From Ignavibacteriales bacterium (lineage in GTDB: Bacteria > Bacteroidota > Ignavibacteria > Ignavibacteriales > Ignavibacteriaceae), in assembly GCA_020061995.1 (NCBI GenBank), contig JAGUXE010000167.1:1-15039 (forward strand): DNA of 15,039 bases, read 5' to 3'. The translations under genes and the position numbers were made by a program. Each line of letters starts with the position of its first letter. The first letter of the stretch is position 1. The notes under the pieces were generated by a model that saw only the letters and a program-made list of their open reading frames with translations, was not told the DNA's origin and searched no databases. Below are positions 1-7,533 of the stretch, piece by piece.

Positions 1-1169
1 GTTTATTTAGTAAAAGGGAATTCCAGTTTTATCTGATAACAGTTTTTATTGCATTTATTATTCTATTATACGGAATACGCAGAGGGACGAATAAGTATCA
101 TTGGGATGCAAGACTAACATTTATTTTAACTGTAGTAAATCTTTCTCTTTTTTGGTTGTTGATAGTTTTGACACTCGATAAAGATTATTTTAATAAATAT
201 CTAGTTCCACCGTCGGTTTTATTGGTTGGTGTTGTATTGCCGAATATAGTCTTCTACTATTTCAAAAAACGTGAAGAGAGAAACGAAGCAACTGAGGATT
301 CCAATGAAAAATTGTTTCAAATGTTATTTAATTTTTCGCATGGTGAATGGGCATTGAAGAATATTAACGGTCTTCAATTGTTGTGTCAAAATATTCCGAC
401 ATTAAAATTTATTGATGAGGCTTTCAACAAGCAATTTGAAAACCGTAAAGATAGAATGCTTAAAATGACTTTGCCTCTTATAGAAAAGATAATTTCTCTC
501 TCAAAAAATGTTAGAATTGATAATGCTTTAATTAACGATATAGTAGTTGAAGCTTCATTTATTAAAAAAAATCTACCTGAAGTTATTTTAAGTAATTCAG
601 TTTCTGAAAATGAGGTTATTCCATTACTCGCAGCAAATCTATCTAAACTTAAAAGTAATTTAATTAATTATAAACGTATAGTTTTTGCAGGATTTTCAAC
701 TTCACCGGAAGAAGCCATAAATTCAATTATTGATGAATTAAGTGAGACTCTAACAATTGAAAAAATTCGACTGAACAAGTATAAACATTATGATGACCAT
801 AAAAATGTTCTGATTCTAAATTATGAACTTGCCGATATACTTGATAATTCTATTCGAAATGCGATTTCTGTATTACGAAATTCAGAAGAAAAGGAAATTG
901 AAATTAGTTTAATCAAAAAAACTCCGAAAATACTAATCGAAATATCGGATAATGGTTCGGGTATAAATCCGGATAAGTATGAGAAAATATTTGAACATGG
1001 TTATTCAAGTTATGGGGGAACCGGACACGGATTATTTTCAGCAAGAAAAACTTTAGAAAAATATGGTGGAAGAATCTTTGTTAAAGAAAGTGTTCCATTT
1101 CAAAAAACTGTTTTTACAATTGAACTTAATGAGGGAACTAGTAATGAGACCACTCCTTTTAATAATTGA
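1..1169 (+). CDS. Membrane sensor histidine kinase, 5'-truncated by window edge
   Basis: The reading frame is open from base 3 to the stop at 1167-1169, so the true start lies upstream and about 388 residues are visible. Three hydrophobic stretches are coded at about 27-80, 114-170 and 198-260, and look like the last helices of a multi-pass sensor. The C-terminal half is a clear HATPase domain: N box with DNSIRNA (near 840-860), G1 box DNGSGI (near 948-966), then an F-box-like stretch and the G2 box GTGHGLF (near 1018-1038). The kinase should autophosphorylate and pass phosphate to the response regulator whose start overlaps this gene by 26 nt. The phospho-acceptor region is unusual: there is no HE/HD-[LI]-[RK] box, and the best candidate is the His in FSHGEWALKN near 337-340. 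The distance from there to the N box is longer than usual. The sensed signal is unknown. Confidence 0.85.
   Translation, partial: LFSKREFQFYLITVFIAFIILLYGIRRGTNKYHWDARLTFILTVVNLSLFWLLIVLTLDKDYFNKYLVPPSVLLVGVVLPNIVFYYFKKREERNEATEDSNEKLFQMLFNFSHGEWALKNINGLQLLCQNIPTLKFIDEAFNKQFENRKDRMLKMTLPLIEKIISLSKNVRIDNALINDIVVEASFIKKNLPEVILSNSVSENEVIPLLAANLSKLKSNLINYKRIVFAGFSTSPEEAINSIIDELSETLTIEKIRLNKYKHYDDHKNVLILNYELADILDNSIRNAISVLRNSEEKEIEISLIKKTPKILIEISDNGSGINPDKYEKIFEHGYSSYGGTGHGLFSARKTLEKYGGRIFVKESVPFQKTVFTIELNEGTSNETTPFNN
1131..1135 (+). promoter_or_regulatory. Ribosome binding site deciding the response regulator start
   Basis: GAGGG lies 8 nt before the ATG at 1144. This supports the short start and rejects the longer in-frame extension to 1063, whose extra residues only read the kinase gene in another frame. 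Confidence 0.6.
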
Positions 1170-2529
1170 TGATGATTCTGATTTTATCTCTGATTTTTCA
1201 CTCCTATTGAAAAGTGATTACGATTGTATATTTGCAAATAACGGATCTGAAGGACTTCGTATTGTACGTGAAAAAACACCTGATGTAATTTTACTTGATT
1301 TAATGCTTGAAAATGGGGAATCTGGTCTCGATGTATTAGATCAAATCCGAAAAGAAGATGAGGATGTACCGATAATAATGATAACCGATTATGCCTCGGT
1401 TGATACAGCGGTTGATGCAATAAAGCGAGGTGCTTTTAACTATGTATCTAAAACTCCGAATCTGAGAGAACTTAGACTTATCATCGAGAGATCTTTGCAG
1501 CAGCGTTTATTGAAGTATCAAACAAAATCACTTCAGCAGGAATTATCAAAACCATTTGATTCAATTATCGGCGGGAGTCTCGGCATTAATAAAGTTAAAG
1601 AGATGATCAAAATATGTGCTGATGTAGATAGCACAATATTGATAACCGGGGAAAGTGGTTCCGGTAAAGAGTTGGTCGCAAGACAAATCCATAATCTTAG
1701 TAAGAGAAAGAATAAACCATTTGTTGCAATAAATTGTGCCGCTTTACCGAAGGATTTGATTGAGAGTGAACTTTTCGGATATGAAAAAGGGGCGTTCACC
1801 GGTGCCGCAAGTCGTAAACCGGGGAAGTTCGAAATTGCTCATGATGGAACGATATTTTTAGATGAAATATCTGAACTTGACTTAAAAGCACAAGTGAAAA
1901 TATTACGAATACTTCAAGAGCGGGAGTTTGAAAGAGTCGGCGGAACTCAAGTTATAAAAACTTCAGCACGGGTAATTGCAGCGTCGAATCGTAATTTATC
2001 GTCGCTGGTAGATGAAGGTTTATTTAGGGAAGATTTATTTTATAGACTGGATGTTTTCCCTATTCATGTTCCAGCTCTGCGAGATAGGAGAGAAGATATT
2101 CCACTTTTGCTAAACTATTTTGCAAATCTTACTTCTAAAGAATTAAAAGTTAAACCTAAGTATTTCAATGAAGAATCAGTTAAACTGTTAATGAATTATA
2201 ATTGGCCCGGTAATATTCGTGAATTACAAAACCATATTACCCGTGCAATTCTATTGACAAAAAGTGATATCATTACACCCGATGATCTTGACTTCTCTCT
2301 CCGAAAAGGTAATGATGATTATTTAGGAATAGAGATAGTCCCGGAAACATGGGAAGAGATGGATGAATTGCGAAAAAAAGCTGTTGAGTTAGCAGCAAGA
2401 AAAGTAGAAAAAATATTTCTTGAATTTATTCTAAATAAATATGAAGGGAATATTTCGCGAGCAGCAGATGCAATTGGAATTAATCGCGCAAATCTTCATA
2501 AGATGATTAAAAAATGCGGATTGAATTGA
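1144..2529 (+). CDS. NtrC-family sigma-54-dependent response regulator
   Basis: The 461-residue product has three domains. The receiver (about 1-120) shows the acidic pocket D9-D11, phospho-acceptor D52 in VILLDLML, T81 and K103. The AAA+ domain (about 140-375) has Walker A GESGSGKE (169-176), the GAFTGA loop (216-221) that contacts sigma-54, Walker B GTIFLDEI (235-242) and WPGNIRELQN (354-363). A Fis-type helix-turn-helix occupies about 430-459. All key residues are present, so it should act as a phosphorylation-controlled activator that uses ATP to open RNA polymerase-sigma-54 complexes. It overlaps the kinase gene by 26 nt, which suggests translational coupling and a cognate pair. Its target promoters are unknown; I see no good GG-N10-GC sigma-54 promoter in the intergenic gap just downstream. 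Confidence 0.95.
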   Translation: MRPLLLIIDDDSDFISDFSLLLKSDYDCIFANNGSEGLRIVREKTPDVILLDLMLENGESGLDVLDQIRKEDEDVPIIMITDYASVDTAVDAIKRGAFNYVSKTPNLRELRLIIERSLQQRLLKYQTKSLQQELSKPFDSIIGGSLGINKVKEMIKICADVDSTILITGESGSGKELVARQIHNLSKRKNKPFVAINCAALPKDLIESELFGYEKGAFTGAASRKPGKFEIAHDGTIFLDEISELDLKAQVKILRILQEREFERVGGTQVIKTSARVIAASNRNLSSLVDEGLFREDLFYRLDVFPIHVPALRDRREDIPLLLNYFANLTSKELKVKPKYFNEESVKLLMNYNWPGNIRELQNHITRAILLTKSDIITPDDLDFSLRKGNDDYLGIEIVPETWEEMDELRKKAVELAARKVEKIFLEFILNKYEGNISRAADAIGINRANLHKMIKKCGLN

Positions 2530-2740
2530 TAATTAAGAACTACCACATAGTTATTCGCTTTTATTTGTTTTAAGTGGTAACTAATTTCTATTGAGATTTA
2601 CTGCAGCAGGTGTGTGTGATTTTGGACTAAGAATATTTAAATCCATCAGACTGCAAAATTAAGTTTCATTTTCATTTTTTTTATTACTACTTTTTGGATG
2701 CTATCTTAATTTCAGTTCACTAACTGTTGTGAATGGTAAA

Positions 2741-3295
2741 ATGTATAAGGTCGATGAAAAAAAACTCGCAGAGTTAATTACAGGGGTTCGGTTAAAAAAT
2801 CATGATGCTTTTCGTGAGTTCTTCCTCTTATTTCAACCCGGTATTTTTCATTATCTTATTCGCTTAACATGTGATAAAACTCTTGCTCAAGATCTCACTC
2901 AAGAAACTTTTCTAAAGTTTTGGCTTAATTCTGAAAAGATAGACATTAATTCTTCCCCTAAAGCTTATCTTTATAAGATAGCAAGAAACCTCGCTCTAAA
3001 TTCAATTCGACAAAGACAATCCAGTATCTCGTATGATGAGGATGAATCACTTCTTATCTATTTCAGTAGAAGAAGTGAAGCAGAGATAGATTCTCTCTTT
3101 TTTGTCGATGATTATCAAAAAGCAGTAAATTCATTGCCTGAAAGATGCAAGACTGTTTTCTTACTAAGCAGATTTAACGGATTTGATTATAGTGAAATTG
3201 CTGAAATTATGGAGATATCATTGCAGACTGTAAAAAATCAGATGAATAAAGCATTATCGGTACTTCGTAAGAGACTCCAATCTCATCTAAATTAA
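2741..3295 (+). CDS. ECF-type RNA polymerase sigma factor (FecI-like)
   Basis: The 184-residue product has the usual ECF length and layout. Region 2 lies at about 25-93, with the DLTQETF motif at 51-57 and the following KAYLYKIARN helix. Region 4 lies at about 126-180, with LPERCKTVFLLSR and the helix-turn-helix YSEIAEIMEISLQTVKNQM. It should direct RNA polymerase to promoters of cell-surface-signalling targets, most likely including the receptor operon downstream. The next gene encodes a FecR-type anti-sigma factor, the usual partner. I chose the ATG at 2741; an in-frame GTG at 2729 would add four residues. Neither start has a clear Shine-Dalgarno sequence, so the start is uncertain. The 211-nt gap before it holds T-rich sequence and no confident promoter. 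Confidence 0.92.
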   Translation: MYKVDEKKLAELITGVRLKNHDAFREFFLLFQPGIFHYLIRLTCDKTLAQDLTQETFLKFWLNSEKIDINSSPKAYLYKIARNLALNSIRQRQSSISYDEDESLLIYFSRRSEAEIDSLFFVDDYQKAVNSLPERCKTVFLLSRFNGFDYSEIAEIMEISLQTVKNQMNKALSVLRKRLQSHLN

Positions 3296-3301
3296 TTTCT
3301 C

Positions 3302-3325
3302 ATCGGAATAGTACTTTTCTCCGAT
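3302..3325 (+). repeat. Short inverted repeat between sigma and anti-sigma genes
   Basis: ATCGGA (3302-3307) and TCCGAT (3320-3325) are exact inverted copies with a 12-nt spacer, just after the sigma factor stop. No T-tract follows, so it is not a typical intrinsic terminator. It might be an operator or a small attenuating hairpin that sets the sigma to anti-sigma ratio, or it might be chance. Confidence 0.3.
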
Positions 3326-3401
3326 TGATGTGTATTAGTTATAATGAGATTTAAAATTTTCAGAAATAAATATTGAAAATCCTAATAGTTTTGGAAAAGC
3401 A

Positions 3402-4490
3402 TTGAAACGATTACGCAAGACAGTTGATTCACAATTTTTAGTGAAAGTGATTCGGGATGAAGTAAATCAGGAGGAAAAAGAATTTTTTGAAACCTGGCTA
3501 CACGAATCAGATGAGAATAGAGAAGAATTTGGAAGTTTATCCTTGATTTGGGATAAATTTGGCAATTCAAGAATCCCCGAACCACCTAATACTGATGAAC
3601 AATGGCAGAAGATTAGCGAATTCATTAATTCTCCAACAGTAAATGAAGACCCGAGAATTATAGCTAACAGTCATAAATCCGAATCGAAATTTAAAAAAGA
3701 ACCAAACCGCAAGTCGCTCGAAAGAAAAGATTACGGATGGATAATCAGATTTGCTGCGATGCTGCTGATTTTTATTGGAGTTGGCTATTTATATCAAACT
3801 CGGACAATTAATGAAGTTGATAAAATTCCCGTAGCCTTAGTAAAAACAACTCCCGAAGTTTTTTATACTGCAGTTGCAGGTAAAGGTGAAAAGAAAACCA
3901 TTCTTCTTTCTGATGGCTCTGTCATATATCTTAATGTTGATAGTAAAATCACCTATCCGAAAGTTTTTGCTGAAAATTCGCGTGAAGTTGAATTAACCGG
4001 AGAAGCATACTTCAGTATCAAAGGGGATAAAATAAAACCTTTCAAAGTAATTTCAGGAAATACCGTTACAGTTGTTACAGGAACCGAGTTTAATATTACA
4101 AACAGAAATAATCTTATCAGAATATTAGTTACAAAAGGTTCTGTTGAAGCCTATAAAAAATATTCTGATAAAGGGATTAGTCTTAAACGGGGTGAAATGA
4201 CAACTTTTAGAGAGAGTGACGGTTTTACACCTCCAATTAAGGCATCGATGGATCATTATTTAGCATGGCGTAAAGGGAAATTCTCGTTCTCGCACACACC
4301 CCTTTCACTGGTTATGGAAGAAATATCAAGGTTTTACAATGTGCCGGTGGTTTTCGAAAACCAGGCATTGAAAAGAAAAACTATTACAGGTGTTTTTGAT
4401 TCTAATTCACTCGAGAACATTTTTTCAATCATTAGTTTGGCACTGGATGTGAAAATACAACACACCGGAACTAAAGTAATAATTAATTAA
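3402..4490 (+). CDS. FecR-family transmembrane anti-sigma factor
   Basis: The 362-residue product has the standard FecR build of Bacteroidota. A short acidic N-terminal cytoplasmic region (about 1-55) should bind the sigma factor. One membrane helix lies at about 112-131. The periplasmic FecR domain (about 155-252) contains TILLSDGSVIYLN and EVELTGEAYFSI, and a C-terminal STN-like domain (about 293-362; DUF4974 type) follows. It should hold the sigma factor encoded just upstream and release it when the loaded receptor signals across the periplasm. The start is the TTG at 3402, with GGA at 3393-3395 as a weak ribosome binding site; no ATG or GTG occurs upstream in frame before a stop. An ATT at 3372 would add ten residues and cannot be excluded. 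Confidence 0.9.
   Translation: MKRLRKTVDSQFLVKVIRDEVNQEEKEFFETWLHESDENREEFGSLSLIWDKFGNSRIPEPPNTDEQWQKISEFINSPTVNEDPRIIANSHKSESKFKKEPNRKSLERKDYGWIIRFAAMLLIFIGVGYLYQTRTINEVDKIPVALVKTTPEVFYTAVAGKGEKKTILLSDGSVIYLNVDSKITYPKVFAENSREVELTGEAYFSIKGDKIKPFKVISGNTVTVVTGTEFNITNRNNLIRILVTKGSVEAYKKYSDKGISLKRGEMTTFRESDGFTPPIKASMDHYLAWRKGKFSFSHTPLSLVMEEISRFYNVPVVFENQALKRKTITGVFDSNSLENIFSIISLALDVKIQHTGTKVIIN
4348..4363 (+). repeat. Perfect 16-bp palindrome inside the anti-sigma gene
   Basis: TGGTTTTCGAAAACCA is fully self-complementary, with eight-base arms and no spacer. It lies in coding sequence for the STN-like domain, about 170 nt before the receptor gene. It could be a dimer-binding operator, but a chance coding palindrome is just as possible. 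Confidence 0.3.
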
Positions 4491-4530
4491 AAAGTAACAA
4501 GGAAATAACAACATAAATTTTGGCTACAAG

Positions 4531-7500
4531 ATGAAATATTCATTACGATTATTGTTTTTATTTTTTATAGGTTTTTCAGTCAGTTATGGACAGGATACAG
4601 CTTTGCTGCCTGTTTCAGAAAAATCTGGGGAACTTGAAGAGACTGAAAAATTTCTCTTCTTCCAGCCAAGTTATACTGAAGCTGAAAGCAGTGCAAAATC
4701 ATTATCTCTTTTGAATACGGCGATAACTGTAGAATTTTCAAATGCTAATCTTTTGCAAATTATTAATACCATTTCAAAAGAATATCAGATTAACTTCGTT
4801 TTTGAAGATAAACTTCTAAATATTAAAGATATAACCTACTCATCCTTCTCGAAGCCTCTTCATGATGTTTTAACAGAATTGTTAGACCCGTACAACATAA
4901 GTTTTTATGAATATGGTGCGGGAAAAATTGCATTAGCAAAGCGAACAAAAATTGATGAAAAAACCGGTGGACTTAAGGGAATAATTAAGGATGATACCGG
5001 TGAACTTCTGTGGCGCGCAAACATAATGATTAAGGAATTAAATATCGGTTGTGCTTCTAATATGAAGGGGAATTATTTAATTAAAAATATCAAACCGGGA
5101 GACTATACAATTGAGGTCTCTTTTATTGGATATGAAAATGTTTCAAGAAAAATTAAAGTAATTGCCGGTCAGATATTAGAAATTAATTTTACTCTGAAAT
5201 CAACCGCTTTCCAAATCGGCGGAATTGAAGTAATAGGCTCAAGCGGTTTATTACCAAAAGATGTCAATTCAAAAACAACAATATCTAGTGGTGAAATTGA
5301 ACATTATCAGGCTTCCAGTCTTAAAGATGTTCTTGATTTAGTTCCTGGTGTTCAAAAAAGCGACAACCCAGGGTTAGGTAAAACAAGTCAAATTGCAGTT
5401 CGCGGTGATGAGGCAGATCAGTACACAGCTTTTGGGACATTGATCGTAATTGACGGAACACCTGTTTCAAATAATGCTAATATGCAGTTTGAAAGATTGA
5501 CAGGATCAAAATTCGGTAGTTCAAACACCGGAAGAGGTGTTGATTTGAGAACTATCCCTGCTGATAATATTGAAGATATTGAGGTAATTACAGGACTTCC
5601 TTCTGTCCGTTATGGTGACGTTACCGCCGGCATTATAAATGTTCAAACCAAGATTGGTAAAGCACCACATCGCTTAAAAATAAAAAATAATCCTGATACA
5701 AAAGAAGGGAATTTCGGAGGCGGAGTTTTAGTCGGTGATGGTTCAATAAGTTATAATTTTAATGTGGCTCAAAGTGAAAGAGATATCAGGAAAAGTGGAG
5801 ATGAATATTTGAGACTGACCGGGCAGGCAGTTTATTCAGCAAATCTTTTAGGTACTGCTTTATCTACCAACAATAAAATCATGTTTCAGAGGGTATTGGA
5901 TGAAGAAGAACCCAAAGGGGATATGCAGATGACCCGAAATTATAATCGGGGATACACGTTGAGTTTATCATCCTGGGGAAAGTATCGACCCGAGGACGGT
6001 ATTTCAGCGGTTGATTATAATTTATATACAACAATGCGCCGTGAAAATTCAATGAAATCTAAATTGAATACTGAATACGTTGTACTTCCGAATGGAGATA
6101 CTGTTTCAAGTTATATCGGTAAAGTCGAAACTCGCGGAATCGAATGGACAGTCGGTGGTAGACTTGAGTATAATAAATTATTCTATACCGGCAATGTCAT
6201 TCATAAAGTTTTATTCGGAATTGACCCTCAATATAATGTTAATACGGGCGAGGGAGTTGTATTTGATACAAGCCTAAGTTATTATGGTGTTGAATCAGGA
6301 AGACGCCCATATCGTTTTGATGAAGTCCCCGGACAATTTTTAGCGAGTATGTATTTTGAAGATAAACTTACCGGGCATTTCATTTTCGATTATAATATTA
6401 TGGTTGGATTTAGATATGAGATGTATCGCCCTTACAAATTTAATTTATCCGGATTATGGGGAGATGGCGATTTAGTTCAATCTCATCAAGGAAGTTTTTT
6501 TAATCCTAGATTAAATTTTATGGTCTATCTATCGGATGTAAATCAATTAAGGATAAGCGCAGGAACTTCGTCAAAGTCGCCTCCAATGTCGACACTCTAC
6601 CCACCTGAAACTGTATTCAAGTGGAGAAATCCTTTAGACGGAAGTATTGATTTCTACAGATACAATAAACAAGTCCCTGAATTAAAAGGATATAAAGAAT
6701 CAATGTATGAAGTTGCTTACGATCATAAATTTGCAAATATGATAGGGACAACTCTTTCTGCATATTATAAAGAACGAACAAATTCTCCTATATCGATTCC
6801 TTATCCTGTCTTTAGAAGTGCAACAGCTAATAATCAGGTTTATGTCTATTACATAGATCAATATTCGTTGCCGGAAAATCTTGGTGTTTCATATAGTAAA
6901 GGAATTGAATTTACATTAAGAACATCACGAATAAAAAAACTTAATATGGATTTTCAAATTACCGGAGCTTACAATCATATAAATACTCCCGGTAAAGGAT
7001 TTAATTATAGTTCAACACCGGATCAATCGATTGGGAGATATCCTAATTATATTGTACCGGGAATGCCGATTGATACATTAATCGGGTGGATTTATCCAAG
7101 CAGCAGCAGATGGAATGACAGATTGCAATTGAATTATTATATTAAATATACGTTAGCACCGCTCGGACTTTGGATAACATTACGCGCTGAACAGCTCGTC
7201 TTTGAGAGGAATCAGAATTATAATTTAACTCCGTTAGATTATAATCTCCTTAATGAGGCGCAAAAATTGGATAGAGCATTTGAAGAAGAAATGAAAATTA
7301 AACCAAATAAATGGCTCTTTAATTTGAGTATGAGTAAATCTCTCTTCAAAGGGGCAGAAATTTCTTTTTATGTAAATAACTTTTTTAATGATGCGGCTGT
7401 AAGGCGTTATTTTATAACACGTACAACAGAATCAGAAGACAACCGCAATCCACCCCTCTTTTATGGAATTGAATTTAGCATGTCTTTGGAAGGAATATTT

Positions 7501-7533
7501 GGAGGTATGATTAAAGATGAATCAGATGATTAA
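4531..7533 (+). CDS. TonB-dependent outer-membrane receptor with STN signalling domain
   Basis: The 1000-residue product starts with a signal peptide cleaved near SYG-QD (20-22). In order it then has an STN domain (about 63-137), a carboxypeptidase-regulatory-like beta-sandwich (about 146-226, with MKGNYLIKNIKPGDYTIEV), a TonB-box-like IEVIG stretch (about 232-236), a plug (about 240-375, with LKDVLDLVPGV, IAVRG, VIDGTP, IEDIEVITG and RYGDVTAGIINVQTK), and a long beta-barrel. It should import an unknown ligand across the outer membrane using TonB energy. The STN domain and the adjacent sigma/FecR pair imply that it also signals. There is no neighbouring SusD gene, so a classic glycan-uptake pair is unlikely. 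The ATG at 4531 gives a good signal peptide, but the only AAGGA lies 27 nt upstream (4499-4503), so there is no usable Shine-Dalgarno. The gene overlaps the lipoprotein gene by 17 nt. Confidence 0.93.
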   Translation: MKYSLRLLFLFFIGFSVSYGQDTALLPVSEKSGELEETEKFLFFQPSYTEAESSAKSLSLLNTAITVEFSNANLLQIINTISKEYQINFVFEDKLLNIKDITYSSFSKPLHDVLTELLDPYNISFYEYGAGKIALAKRTKIDEKTGGLKGIIKDDTGELLWRANIMIKELNIGCASNMKGNYLIKNIKPGDYTIEVSFIGYENVSRKIKVIAGQILEINFTLKSTAFQIGGIEVIGSSGLLPKDVNSKTTISSGEIEHYQASSLKDVLDLVPGVQKSDNPGLGKTSQIAVRGDEADQYTAFGTLIVIDGTPVSNNANMQFERLTGSKFGSSNTGRGVDLRTIPADNIEDIEVITGLPSVRYGDVTAGIINVQTKIGKAPHRLKIKNNPDTKEGNFGGGVLVGDGSISYNFNVAQSERDIRKSGDEYLRLTGQAVYSANLLGTALSTNNKIMFQRVLDEEEPKGDMQMTRNYNRGYTLSLSSWGKYRPEDGISAVDYNLYTTMRRENSMKSKLNTEYVVLPNGDTVSSYIGKVETRGIEWTVGGRLEYNKLFYTGNVIHKVLFGIDPQYNVNTGEGVVFDTSLSYYGVESGRRPYRFDEVPGQFLASMYFEDKLTGHFIFDYNIMVGFRYEMYRPYKFNLSGLWGDGDLVQSHQGSFFNPRLNFMVYLSDVNQLRISAGTSSKSPPMSTLYPPETVFKWRNPLDGSIDFYRYNKQVPELKGYKESMYEVAYDHKFANMIGTTLSAYYKERTNSPISIPYPVFRSATANNQVYVYYIDQYSLPENLGVSYSKGIEFTLRTSRIKKLNMDFQITGAYNHINTPGKGFNYSSTPDQSIGRYPNYIVPGMPIDTLIGWIYPSSSRWNDRLQLNYYIKYTLAPLGLWITLRAEQLVFERNQNYNLTPLDYNLLNEAQKLDRAFEEEMKIKPNKWLFNLSMSKSLFKGAEISFYVNNFFNDAAVRRYFITRTTESEDNRNPPLFYGIEFSMSLEGIFGGMIKDESDD

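Noticed and set aside
2541..2579. TACCAC (2541-2546) and GTGGTA (2574-2579) as a terminator after the response regulator gene
   Set aside because: The stem is only six pairs, the loop is 27 nt and no T-run follows the right arm.
3382..3585. Minus-strand open frames here and at 1184-1420, 1533-1799, 7982-8200, 8415-8642, 10447-10713, 12366-12632, 13051-13272 and 13724-13921
   Set aside because: All lie opposite well-supported plus-strand genes, show no recognisable domains, and read as low-quality shadows.
4501..4529. GGAAAT at 4501-4506 as a fec-type -35 box for the receptor gene
   Set aside because: A -10 at the right spacing would overlap the ATG at 4531 and leave no leader. It is more likely chance or a distant purine box.
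4513..4530. ATA at 4513 as an upstream receptor start, 9 nt after AAGGA
   Set aside because: ATA is a very rare start codon, and the ATG at 4531 begins an ideal signal peptide.
6080..6277. Plus-strand open frame inside the receptor barrel
   Set aside because: It is fully contained in the receptor gene in another frame, with no recognisable protein features.
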